From Prescottella agglutinans (lineage in GTDB: Bacteria; Actinomycetota; Actinomycetes; Mycobacteriales; Mycobacteriaceae): a stretch of DNA of 64,000 nucleotides. Shown here one piece after another: positions 52,596 to 61,775 of the stretch. The notes beneath the pieces are model-generated. The model was given only the letters and a program-made list of their open reading frames with translations. It ran no database searches and was not told the origin of the DNA. Positions within the stretch are counted from its first letter, which is position 1. The number at the start of each line of letters is the position of its first letter. Location: contig NZ_RKLP01000003.1 of assembly GCF_004011865.1 (NCBI RefSeq), positions 1-64,000 on the forward strand, in the 5' to 3' direction. The position numbers and the translations under genes are program-made.

Positions 52596-52615
52596 ATATG
52601 CGAATGTGTGCATAT
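52596..52615. promoter_or_regulatory. Metal-repressor-type operator before the CDF gene
   Basis: ATATGC-N8-GCATAT (52596-52615), flanked by further TCAT/ATGA symmetry, resembles operators of ArsR/SmtB-type zinc or nickel repressors. It ends 29 bases before the cation-efflux start, a typical place for repression. Confidence 0.55.
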
Positions 52616-52644
52616 GATTGGCCCGACTCACGAGGAGGGTGATC

Positions 52645-53571
52645 ATGGGAGCCGGTCACGGGCACAGCCACGGCAACACCGCAGCCACGAACGGGGCGGG
52701 GCCGACGCCGACGCGCATCCGCAAGATGGTGATCGCGCTCGGGATCCTCGTCGCGTTCCTGGTTCTGGAAGTGGTCGTCGGACTCGCGATCGGTTCTCTC
52801 GCGCTGCTCGCGGACGCCGGGCACATGCTCACCGACGTCGTCGGCATGTCGATGGGGCTCGTGGCGCTGCTGCTCGCGAAGCAGGGATCCAAGGCCGCCG
52901 CCCGCACCTTCGGCTGGCACCGCGCGGAGGTCCTGACCGCGATGGCCAACGCGGTCCTGCTGCTCGGCGTCGCCGCGTTCGTCATGTACGAGGCCATCGG
53001 CCGCATCGGTGACGCCCCCGAGATCCCCGGCGTCCCGCTGATGCTGACCGCCGCCGCCGGCCTGGGGGCGAACGTCGTCGTCATGCTGATGCTGCGCGGC
53101 GACGCCAAGGACTCCCTCGCCGTGCGCGGTGCGTACCTCGAGGTGCTCGCCGACGCGGTCGGCAGCGTCGGTGTCCTGATCGCCGGTGCCGCGCTGGTGC
53201 TGTTCGACTGGACCTACGCGGACATCGTCGTCGGTGTGCTGATCTCGCTGTGGGTGGTGCCCCGGGCGCTCAAGCTGGCCGGGGCGGCGCTGCGGATCCT
53301 CACGCAGGCCTCACCGGCCAACGTCGACGTCGACGCCGTCCGCGCCGATCTGCGCGCGGTGCCCGGGGTGTCGGACGTCCACGATCTGCACGTGTGGACG
53401 CTGACCACCGGCATGGACGTCGCGACGGTGCACCTCACCACCGATTCCGATTCGCAGCGGGTGCTGGCGGCGGCCAAGACCGTGCTGGACGCGCACGGCC
53501 TCAGCCACGCCACCGTTCAGGTCGAGTCCGGCGTGGAGGGGTCGCGGTGCCAGGAGGACCTCACCTGGTGA
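52645..53571 (+). CDS. Cation diffusion facilitator, zinc-efflux type
   Basis: A 308-residue CDF transporter. A His-rich N-terminus (GAGHGHSHGN), six membrane segments, metal site residues in LLADAGHMLTDVVGM (TM2: H and D) and YLEVLADAVGSVGVL (TM5), and a C-terminal cytoplasmic domain with VPGVSDVHDLHVWTLTTGMD. The HxxxD pattern fits Zn(II)/H+ antiport (ZitB/CzcD type). The ATG at 52645 has GAGGAGGG upstream. The palindrome at 52596-52615 suggests metal-dependent repression; no repressor gene lies beside it. Confidence 0.9.
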   Translation: MGAGHGHSHGNTAATNGAGPTPTRIRKMVIALGILVAFLVLEVVVGLAIGSLALLADAGHMLTDVVGMSMGLVALLLAKQGSKAAARTFGWHRAEVLTAMANAVLLLGVAAFVMYEAIGRIGDAPEIPGVPLMLTAAAGLGANVVVMLMLRGDAKDSLAVRGAYLEVLADAVGSVGVLIAGAALVLFDWTYADIVVGVLISLWVVPRALKLAGAALRILTQASPANVDVDAVRADLRAVPGVSDVHDLHVWTLTTGMDVATVHLTTDSDSQRVLAAAKTVLDAHGLSHATVQVESGVEGSRCQEDLTW

Positions 53572-53591
53572 ACCGGCGCGCCGACGACCGC

Positions 53592-54515
53592 TCAGCGGTA
53601 GCCGTCGGTGTTCGCGGGCAGGTCGGGGTCCTGCACTTCGACGAGGTACCGCCAGCAGTCGGGCCGGGAGCCGTCCACGTCGGTGAAGCCGTAGCGCTGC
53701 GCCAGTTGTCCGCTGGAGACGACCTGGCCGCTGTACCCGCCCGCCTCGGGCGCCGCGGCCAGCGCGGCTACCGCCCGGCCCACGAACGTCGGGGACTCCG
53801 AGATCGCGAAGTGCGGTACCTGTTCGAGGGCGTCGCGCCAGTTGTCCTCGGTGACGCCGAAGGCCTCGAGCATGTTCTCCGAGCGCAGCCACCCCGGGGT
53901 CACGGCGACGGCGGCGCACCCGTGCGGGGCCAGTTCGTACGCCTGCGCGGTGGTCATCCGCTGCACCGCCGCCTTGACCAGGTCGTAGTAGAACCCGACC
54001 TGGTGCCGGTAGGCGACGTTGTACTCGGCGGTGCCGTCGGTCATCTCGACCACCAGCCCGCCGGGGCGGCGGATCAGCAGGGGCAGTGCGAAGTGGCTGG
54101 TGATCGCGTGGGTGTCGATCCCCATCCGCAGCATCCGCAGGCCCCCGTCGAGGTCGTGCTCCCACACCGTGGTGCCGAACTGGGCGTAGCGGTCGCCGCC
54201 GAAGATGTCGTTGACCAGGATGTCGAGGCGGCCGTGCTCGGCATCGATGCGCTCGACGAGGGCGCGCACCTGGTCCGGTTCGAGGTGGTCGACGCGCAGC
54301 GCGACACCGTCGCCGCCGACGGCCGCGATCAGTTCGCCGGTCTCCTCGATGGTCTCGGGCCGGCCGATCTCCGATCGCCCGTCCATCCGACTGCTGCGAC
54401 CGGTCGCGTAGACGGTGGCTCCCGCGCGGGCCAACTCGACGGCGATGGCCCGGCCGGCACCGCGCGTCGCCCCAGCGACCAGGGCGACCTTCCCGGTCAG
54501 GTCCGGCGCGCTCAT
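53592..54515 (-). CDS. SDR-family oxidoreductase with altered NNAG motif
   Basis: A 307-residue SDR: AGATRGAGRAIAVELA cofactor loop, ATGRSSRMDGRSEIGRPETI after the second strand (Arg suggests NADP), and YYDLVKAAV as YxxxK. The usual NNAG is VNDIFGG, and the catalytic Ser is replaced by Thr in VEMTDGTAEYN. It belongs to a group often found in actinobacteria with this D-I-F-G motif, whose substrate is unknown. Its start overlaps the flavin-binding protein gene by four bases, so the two are coupled. Confidence 0.8.
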   Translation of the reverse strand: MSAPDLTGKVALVAGATRGAGRAIAVELARAGATVYATGRSSRMDGRSEIGRPETIEETGELIAAVGGDGVALRVDHLEPDQVRALVERIDAEHGRLDILVNDIFGGDRYAQFGTTVWEHDLDGGLRMLRMGIDTHAITSHFALPLLIRRPGGLVVEMTDGTAEYNVAYRHQVGFYYDLVKAAVQRMTTAQAYELAPHGCAAVAVTPGWLRSENMLEAFGVTEDNWRDALEQVPHFAISESPTFVGRAVAALAAAPEAGGYSGQVVSSGQLAQRYGFTDVDGSRPDCWRYLVEVQDPDLPANTDGYR

Positions 54516-54976
54516 CGGCTGATCCGTGTGACGTCGGCACCAGGGCGCCAGAGGTCGACGTGCAGGCGATCCTCCGACACCGTGGTCAGCACCACCTCGT
54601 CGACGCCGAGTTCGAAGATGTGCGCGTCGCCGCCGGGATTCTCCGGGTAGGAGTCGAGGATCGCCTGCTTCTCGGCGCCGGCCAGTTCGCGGGCGCGGCC
54701 GGAGACCTTGGCGTCGCCGCCCTCCATCGTGTGGTGGCCCGGATTCGAGTGCAGCGAGTACCGCGGATCCCGCTGCAGATCCCGGGCCTTCCGCGCGCCG
54801 GGCATCGACCCGAGTACCAGCAGACCGCGGAAGGTCTCGACCTCGGTGCCGCTCACGCGCGGCGAGCCGTCGGCGCGCAGCGTCGCCAGGACGTGGTGTT
54901 TGTGCGCGGTGAGCCGCGCGCGGACGGCCTCGGCCAGTGCCGGCGCCGCTTCGGTGAACTCTTGCCAGGTTGCCAT
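54512..54976 (-). CDS. Pyridoxamine-5'-phosphate-oxidase-fold (FMN-binding) protein
   Basis: A 154-residue split-barrel protein: VLATLRADGSPRVSGTEVET, LLVLGSMPGARKARDLQRDP, RYSLHSNPG. This is the PPOX-class FMN-binding fold, here probably an F420- or FMN-dependent reductase or a binding protein. The start at ATG 54976 (MATWQEF). It is the first gene of a pair with the SDR gene and is divergent from a WYL-domain regulator gene; a CTGACA-N5-TGTCAG palindrome lies in the 62-base gap. Confidence 0.83.
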   Translation of the reverse strand: MATWQEFTEAAPALAEAVRARLTAHKHHVLATLRADGSPRVSGTEVETFRGLLVLGSMPGARKARDLQRDPRYSLHSNPGHHTMEGGDAKVSGRARELAGAEKQAILDSYPENPGGDAHIFELGVDEVVLTTVSEDRLHVDLWRPGADVTRISR

Positions 54977-54999
54977 GACATCAGTGTGCGGCCGCATCC

Positions 55000-55016
55000 C
55001 TGACATCTCGTGTCAG
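55000..55016. promoter_or_regulatory. Operator candidate in the PPOX / WYL divergent gap
   Basis: CTGACA-N5-TGTCAG, perfect 6-base arms, with another TGACA half-site near 54976. The gap is only 62 bases, so a regulator bound here would affect both genes; the WYL protein gene starts 22 bases on. Confidence 0.5.
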
Positions 55017-55038
55017 TGATTTTCCGTAGGCTCCGGGG

Positions 55039-56037
55039 ATGCGCTCGAGCCGACTCCTCGACCTGATGCTGCGCCTGCAGGGCGGTCCCGGCACCACCGC
55101 CGCGCGCCTGGCCGACCAGTTGGGCGTCTCGGTGCGGACCATCTACCGGGACGTCGCCGCGCTGCAGGCGGCGGGCGTGCCGGTCTGGACCGAGAGCGGT
55201 CCGGGCGGCGGCATCCGTCTGCTCGACGGCTGGCAGTCCAAGCTCAGCGGGATGACCGGTGCGGAGACGTCGGCGCTCATGCTGCTCGGCATCCCGGGAC
55301 TTGCCGACGACCTGGGCCTGGCCGACGTCACGGCCCGCGCGGAGTCGAAACTGCTGGGCGCGCTGCCGCTTCCACTGCGGACCGGTGCGCTGCTGTGGCG
55401 CGAGCGCCTGCACATCGATGCACCGGGCTGGTTCGCGAAGCCGTCGGACACGGGCGAGTTGGCGTCGATCGCGGCGGCGGTGCTCGAGGGGCGACGGCTG
55501 CGGATCCGCTATCGGAAGGGCGCGCGGGGGACGTCGCGCACGCTCGACCCGCTCGGCCTGGTCGCGAAGGCCGGTGTCTGGTATCTCGTTGCGCGGCATC
55601 GGGACCGGACGCTGTCGTACCGGGTGTCGCGGATCGACGCCGCGCACGTCCTGGACGAGGCGGCGCGGCGTCCGGGATCGTTCGACCTGGCCTCCTGGTG
55701 GGCCGAATCGCAGGCGGAGTTCGATCGCGCGCTGCTGCGCTTCCCGTGCCGGGTGCGGCTTTCGTCGTACGCGTGGCGGCGACTGCCGTCGGTGGTGGGG
55801 GAGGAGGCCGCGAAGGTGACACCGTCCGAGCCCGACGAACGGGGTTGGGTGACGGTCGATCTGATGCTCGAGGCCGAGGAGGTGGCGCTCGACCAGTTCT
55901 TCGCGCTGGGGCCGGGTATCGAGGTCCTGGAACCCGTGTCGCTGCGGGTGGCGCTGGGGGAGGCGGCGCTGCGGACCGCGTCGCTGAACGGACTGCACCC
56001 TGACGGGAGTGGGGGTGCAGGTCATCCCGAGGTATGA
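55039..56037 (+). CDS. WYL-domain transcriptional regulator (YafY-type)
   Basis: A 332-residue protein: an N-terminal helix-turn-helix (RLADQLGVSVRTIYRDVAAL), then a WYL domain (about 145-205: LRIRYRKGARGTSRTLDPLG, AGVWYLVARHRDRTLSYRVS) and a WCX-like C-terminus. WYL domains bind nucleic acids or small ligands. It is divergent from the PPOX/SDR pair and its stop overlaps the VanZ gene (ATGA). Confidence 0.87.
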   Translation: MRSSRLLDLMLRLQGGPGTTAARLADQLGVSVRTIYRDVAALQAAGVPVWTESGPGGGIRLLDGWQSKLSGMTGAETSALMLLGIPGLADDLGLADVTARAESKLLGALPLPLRTGALLWRERLHIDAPGWFAKPSDTGELASIAAAVLEGRRLRIRYRKGARGTSRTLDPLGLVAKAGVWYLVARHRDRTLSYRVSRIDAAHVLDEAARRPGSFDLASWWAESQAEFDRALLRFPCRVRLSSYAWRRLPSVVGEEAAKVTPSEPDERGWVTVDLMLEAEEVALDQFFALGPGIEVLEPVSLRVALGEAALRTASLNGLHPDGSGGAGHPEV

Positions 56038-57233
56038 CGCCGGACGGCGGAACATCGCCCGCCGAACGGATGTGGTGCACGTACCCGCGGTGGTGGACTC
56101 GTACCGTGCTTGAACAGGTCTCGTATTCGTTGCTCGTCGGGCTGGCGGTGTCGTCGGCGATCTCGCTGCCGCTGGTGGTGTGGCACTACCGGCGGTTCGG
56201 CCGGGTGTCGGCGCCGCGGATGGCGCTCGTCGGTGCCGCGGTCACGTACGGCGCCGCTGTCGTCGCGTTCACGATGTTCCCGCTGCCGGATCTCACGCCG
56301 GCTTGGTGCGAGGCATTCGCGGCGACCGATCCGGTCCTGCGGCCGTTGACGTTCGTCTCGGACATCCGCCGCGACACCGCGGGCATGAGCCTGGTCGAGA
56401 CTCTCACCAGCACCGCGGTGATGCAGGTGGTGCTCAACGTGGTGCTGTTCGTGCCGTTCGGTGTCCTCGGACGACTGCTGTTCGAGTGGTCGCGCACCGC
56501 CACCGTGGTGGCCGCGGGGGTGGCGTCGCTGGCGATCGAGGCCACGCAGTACACGGCAGTCTGGGGGATCTTCCCGTGTGCGTATCGGATCGCCGACGTG
56601 GACGACCTGCTGCTCAACACGGCCGGTGCGGTGCTCGGGGTCGTGGTGGCCGGGGTGGGCGTGCGACTGGTGCCCAGCCGCGAGCGGTTGGCGGCGGGGC
56701 GCGGTGTCCCGCGTCCGGTGACGGCGTGGCGTCGCTGGATCGGCATGATCGTCGACATCTGCGCCGTGGGGTGCGTGTTCGCGTCGACGGTGGTGGTGCT
56801 GAACGTCGTGCTCGAAGTTGCGGACACGGGGCCGGACGGCTTCGTGGCCGGCAACCTTACCGCCGTCTTCGTCGCCGGCGCGGTCGTCGTCGTGCCCGCG
56901 CTGGTCGGCTCGGGAGCGTCGTTCGGGCAGCGGGCGGTGTGGCTGCAGCCGCAGTGGTCGAACCCGCCGGGGGCCGCGCGGCGGGTGGGTCGCGCGCTCG
57001 CCGTTCCCGGGGTGTGTGCGGCGGCGATCGTGCTGGGCGCCGCGCCGCTCGCGGCCCTGTGGCTGTGCGCGGCCTTCGCCTCGGTGCTGTTCACCCGGCA
57101 CCGCGGACTGTCCGGCGTGCTGACCGGGTCCGGGATCGTCGACGCGAGAGGGGCTTCGGGGGACGCGGCGCCGGCCGCGGAGAAATCCGCTGTCCCGTTC
57201 GAGGACGCTTCTCTACGATCGCGCCATGGCTGA
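56034..57233 (+). CDS. VanZ-like membrane protein with C-terminal RDD-like part
   Basis: A 399-residue membrane protein. The N-terminal half is VanZ-like: RPLTFVSDIRRDTAG, VLNVVLFVPFGVLGRLLF, IEATQYTAVWGIFPCAYRIA and DVDDLLLNTAGAVLG. The C-terminal half has a WRRWIGMIVDICAVGCVFAS segment and further helices resembling an RDD domain. VanZ confers low-level teicoplanin resistance in enterococci; actinobacterial relatives are of unknown role. Its start overlaps the WYL gene by four bases, and its end overlaps the aminotransferase gene by eight. Confidence 0.75.
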   Translation: MTPDGGTSPAERMWCTYPRWWTRTVLEQVSYSLLVGLAVSSAISLPLVVWHYRRFGRVSAPRMALVGAAVTYGAAVVAFTMFPLPDLTPAWCEAFAATDPVLRPLTFVSDIRRDTAGMSLVETLTSTAVMQVVLNVVLFVPFGVLGRLLFEWSRTATVVAAGVASLAIEATQYTAVWGIFPCAYRIADVDDLLLNTAGAVLGVVVAGVGVRLVPSRERLAAGRGVPRPVTAWRRWIGMIVDICAVGCVFASTVVVLNVVLEVADTGPDGFVAGNLTAVFVAGAVVVVPALVGSGASFGQRAVWLQPQWSNPPGAARRVGRALAVPGVCAAAIVLGAAPLAALWLCAAFASVLFTRHRGLSGVLTGSGIVDARGASGDAAPAAEKSAVPFEDASLRSRHG

Positions 57234-58140
57234 TCCGCATCCCCACGTGTACTACCGCGACCGCGTCGTCCCCGCGCAGGAGGCGACGCTCGGCGTCGCG
57301 ACGTCCGCCGTCCTGTACGGCCTGAGCGTGTACACGGTGTTCCCGGTCCACGTCGACGGCGCCGCGCGCACGGCGTTCCGGCTGGCGGATCACTACCGCC
57401 GGCTCGTCGAGTCGTGCAAGATCATCGGCATCGATCGCTTCGCCGACGAATGGAGCTTCGAGCGGTTCGTTTCGGCCGCAACCGAACTCGTGGCCGCGAA
57501 CGCCCCCGTGTCGGACGTCTTCGTGCGTGCCACCGTGCACGTCGACGAGTCGATCCCCGGGACCCGGGTCCGCGGCCTCCGCACCGCGGTGTCGATGTTC
57601 GTCTACGACGCGGTCCCGATCGTCCCGCAGGACGGAATGCGGCTCAAGACCAGCACCTGGCGCCGCATCCCCGACTTCGCGATCCCGTCGCGGGCCAAGG
57701 TCAACGGCGCGTACGTCAACTCGGTGCTGGCCAAGCAGGACGCCATCGACGCCGGCTACGACGACGCGATCTTCCTCGACGGCGCCGGCCACGTGTGCGA
57801 GTTGAGCGCCGCGAACCTCTTCCTGGTGCGCGGCGGCACCCTGATCACCCCCGACGCGTCGTGCGACATCCTCGACGGCATCAATCGGCGCACACTGCTC
57901 ACCCTGGCGGGGGAGGAAGGCATCCCGGTCGTCGAGCGGACCGTCGACCTCACCGAGCTGTACATCGCCGACGAAGTGTTCGTCACCGGCACGTCGGCGG
58001 GCGTGGCGCCGGTGACGGAGGTCGACGGCCGGGTGGTGGGGGACGGGACGCAGGGCCCGGTGTGCGAGCTTCTCCGCAAGCGGCACGCGTCGGCGCTGCG
58101 TGCCGACGAACTGCACGGATGGGTCACCGAGCTGGGCTGA
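57226..58140 (+). CDS. Class IV aminotransferase (branched-chain-type)
   Basis: A 304-residue fold-type IV PLP enzyme. The PLP lysine is Lys158 (SRAKVNGAYVNSVLAKQDA), followed by GYDDAIFLDGAGHVCELSAA and FVTGTSAGVAPVTEVDGR. It is of IlvE length, but D-amino-acid aminotransferase or aminodeoxychorismate lyase activity cannot be excluded. It overlaps the VanZ gene by eight bases and is followed by a chorismate mutase gene, so a link with aromatic or branched-chain metabolism is possible. Confidence 0.85.
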   Translation: MADPHPHVYYRDRVVPAQEATLGVATSAVLYGLSVYTVFPVHVDGAARTAFRLADHYRRLVESCKIIGIDRFADEWSFERFVSAATELVAANAPVSDVFVRATVHVDESIPGTRVRGLRTAVSMFVYDAVPIVPQDGMRLKTSTWRRIPDFAIPSRAKVNGAYVNSVLAKQDAIDAGYDDAIFLDGAGHVCELSAANLFLVRGGTLITPDASCDILDGINRRTLLTLAGEEGIPVVERTVDLTELYIADEVFVTGTSAGVAPVTEVDGRVVGDGTQGPVCELLRKRHASALRADELHGWVTELG

Positions 58141-58182
58141 CGGCGGGGCGACCGGGTGCGGGCCGCATCCGGCTCGAGAACG

Positions 58183-58196
58183 GGTAGTGAACTACC
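58183..58196. promoter_or_regulatory. GGTAGT palindrome before the chorismate mutase gene
   Basis: GGTAGT-GA-ACTACC (58183-58196), with a related GGTA-N6-TACC repeat about ten bases on. Both are within 50 bases of the chorismate mutase start. A regulator-binding role is likely but the regulator is unknown. Confidence 0.4.
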
Positions 58197-58233
58197 TACG
58201 CCCCCGGGTAGTCGCGTACCTAGCGTTGATGAC

Positions 58234-58539
58234 ATGGCCAGCGCACAGGTAACGAGCATGTCGACGGGACACGAGACCGACCGTCATCCGGACGTCGACA
58301 TCGAGCAACTCCGTGGTGAGATCGACCGCCTGGATGGACAGATCCTCGCGGCGATCCAGCGGCGTACCGAGCTCTCCCGCCTGATCGGCGAGGTGCGCAT
58401 GCTCGGCGGCGGCACCCGTTTGGTGCACACCCGAGAAATGAGGGTGCTGTCGCGTTTCGACGACCTGGGGCCCGAGGGGCACACGCTCGCATTGTTGCTG
58501 CTCAGGCTCGGGCGGGGGCGTTTGGGTCATACCATGTGA
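58234..58539 (+). CDS. Chorismate mutase, AroQ-type (short)
   Basis: A 101-residue all-helical protein: VDIEQLRGEIDRLDGQILAA, IQRRTELSRLIGEVR, with Arg/Lys/Glu positions of AroQ mutases, close in size to the cytoplasmic Mtb Rv0948c. It converts chorismate to prephenate on the way to phenylalanine and tyrosine. Two starts are possible (ATG 58234 or 58258). Mtb-type mutases need DAHP synthase as a partner for full activity. It is convergent with the peptidase gene at 58607. Confidence 0.83.
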   Translation: MASAQVTSMSTGHETDRHPDVDIEQLRGEIDRLDGQILAAIQRRTELSRLIGEVRMLGGGTRLVHTREMRVLSRFDDLGPEGHTLALLLLRLGRGRLGHTM

Positions 58540-58606
58540 CCGGTCGACCCCGGCTGTAGAACACGGCACCGGTCGGGGTCGGCGCGGTCACGTTCTCCGC
58601 GCTCGG

Positions 58607-59410
58607 TCAGCGCCAGAACTGCATCAGGTAGTTGCCGAACGCCGCGTAGACGTCGGGGACACCGGAGAGCCCGAAGATCCAGTAGATCGCGTCGAAGAAC
58701 GCGGCGTTGATCTGTGGCACGAAGAGCAGCGCGATCAGCAGCAGCAACCCGTAGGGCTTGATCTTGTCGAGCGACGCGCGGGTGCTCGCCTTCAGATGCG
58801 GCTCCAGCGCGCCGTAGCCGTCGAGCCCGGGCACCGGCAACAGATTCAGGATCGTGGCCATCACCTGCAGGAACGCCAGGAAGCTCAGGCCGTACCAGAA
58901 CACCTGGTGGTCCCCGGCGGCAACGGACGGGCCGGCCGCGCCGTCGGGCCCGAACAGTCGGATCACCACGAGCAGGATCACGGCCGAGACCGCGTTGACG
59001 GCCGGTCCGGCGAGGGCGACGCGTGTCTGCACCCGCGGCGGCATCGCCCAGGTCCGCAGGTACACGGCCCCGCCCGGCAGTCCGATGCCACCGAGCGCGA
59101 GGAACAGCACGGGCAACCCGATCGAGAGCAGCGGCTGGGTGTACTTGCGCGGATCGAGCGTCAGGTAGCCGCGGATGACGACGTCGTGGTCGCCGTTGCG
59201 CCACGCGACCCATGCGTGCGCGAACTCGTGCAGACAGAGGGTGACGACCCAGCCCGCGACCACGAGCAGGAACACCCCGATCCGGCCCGACGTGGCCACG
59301 CCGGTGGCCCGCCACGCCAGCACCCCGCCGAACACGGCGATCGCGACGATGCCGAGGAACACGGGGCTCGGCCGGACGGCCGAGGCCCGGGTGGGCGAGT
59401 CGGGATACAT
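58607..59410 (-). CDS. Site-2-protease-family (M50) membrane peptidase-like protein
   Basis: A 267-residue membrane protein. TLCLHEFAHAWVAW has the HExxH zinc motif in a membrane segment, and LNLLPVPGLDGYGALEPH has the third ligand in the NPxDG-like motif. About six membrane segments. It belongs to the RIP/site-2-protease family and matches Mtb Rv0359 by position. The ATG at 59410 follows a clean start region. It lies 26 bases after the conserved hypothetical at 59437. Confidence 0.85.
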   Translation of the reverse strand: MYPDSPTRASAVRPSPVFLGIVAIAVFGGVLAWRATGVATSGRIGVFLLVVAGWVVTLCLHEFAHAWVAWRNGDHDVVIRGYLTLDPRKYTQPLLSIGLPVLFLALGGIGLPGGAVYLRTWAMPPRVQTRVALAGPAVNAVSAVILLVVIRLFGPDGAAGPSVAAGDHQVFWYGLSFLAFLQVMATILNLLPVPGLDGYGALEPHLKASTRASLDKIKPYGLLLLIALLFVPQINAAFFDAIYWIFGLSGVPDVYAAFGNYLMQFWR

Positions 59411-59436
59411 GAGTCCAGTATCCAGGCGAACCGGGT

Positions 59437-60111
59437 TCAGGCCCCGTAGACGAGCAGCCAGTCCTGGTCGTGTCGGTAGAAGGTGGAGCGCTTGACCGCA
59501 CGCGGCGTGCGGACGCCGTCGCGGGTCAGCACGGCCGACGGCGAACCGAGTTGGACCGCGCGGCCGGTGAGCCATCGGTGGCCACCGAACCAGCGGCGCT
59601 TGTCGACGGTGGCGCGCAGACCCGGAAGCTCGGGAATCGGCACGATCCGCATGCCGGGCACGGTGCCGGAGAACAGGCGGTCGTTGTCGACGTACGCCTC
59701 GCCGGTCAGCTCGCCCGCGTGTTCGGATCCGTAGATGCGTGCCTCGCCGACGAGGGCGATGCCGGCGTCGTCCCGGATCAGCGGCATCGGCCGGGCGGCG
59801 CCGGAGACGGCGATCGCGGCGGCCTTGGAACCGGTCCGCAGCCCGTACGCGTGGGTGGCGTCGGTCCGCTCCTCGGGGACGTACGCGAGTTCGATGTGCA
59901 GGCGCTCGGTGCGCATCAGCCTGGTCAGCGCGGCCGCGAGGGCGGCGTCGTCGCCGACGACCACCAGGCGAGGCTTCTCCAGGGTCTCGAGCTTGGCGAA
60001 GGCCTCGTCGAAGTCGGCCTTCTCCGGGAGCGTGGGGACGTTGAAGAGATCGAGAGACCGCAGCGCCAGCGGCAACGGTGCATCGCCGCACTTGAGCACT
60101 ATCGGGGTCAT
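59437..60111 (-). CDS. Conserved hypothetical protein (Rv0358-like position)
   Basis: A 224-residue soluble protein: MTPIVLKCGDAPLPLALRSL, PRLVVVGDDAALAAALTRLM, LIRDDAGIALVGEARIYG and GHRWLTGRAVQLGSPSAVLT. The N-terminal GDD..LAAALTRLM has the look of a diacylglycerol-kinase-like nucleotide fold, but no full motif is seen. Position next to purA and the site-2-protease gene matches Mtb Rv0358. No function assigned. Confidence 0.75.
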   Translation of the reverse strand: MTPIVLKCGDAPLPLALRSLDLFNVPTLPEKADFDEAFAKLETLEKPRLVVVGDDAALAAALTRLMRTERLHIELAYVPEERTDATHAYGLRTGSKAAAIAVSGAARPMPLIRDDAGIALVGEARIYGSEHAGELTGEAYVDNDRLFSGTVPGMRIVPIPELPGLRATVDKRRWFGGHRWLTGRAVQLGSPSAVLTRDGVRTPRAVKRSTFYRHDQDWLLVYGA

Positions 60112-61700
<1,589 letters not shown>

Positions 61701-61716
61701 CCCACCCGCCGTGTGA

Positions 61717-61763
61717 CCGAATGTCACATGCGTCCAGTCCGACTGAACGCATGTGACATTCGG
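61717..61763. terminator. Hairpin between convergent purA and oxidase genes
   Basis: Perfect 17-base arms CCGAATGTCACATGCGT / ACGCATGTGACATTCGG with a 13-base loop. Similar in layout to the dispersed palindromes but of different sequence. It is placed to terminate both genes. Confidence 0.7.
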
Positions 61764-61775
61764 CGTTTCGGGGGG

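Noticed and set aside
56034-57233. The VanZ-like gene as part of a glycopeptide-resistance cluster
   Set aside because: No vanHAX, vanRS or vanY genes are nearby; VanZ-like domains are common in actinobacterial membrane proteins without resistance roles.
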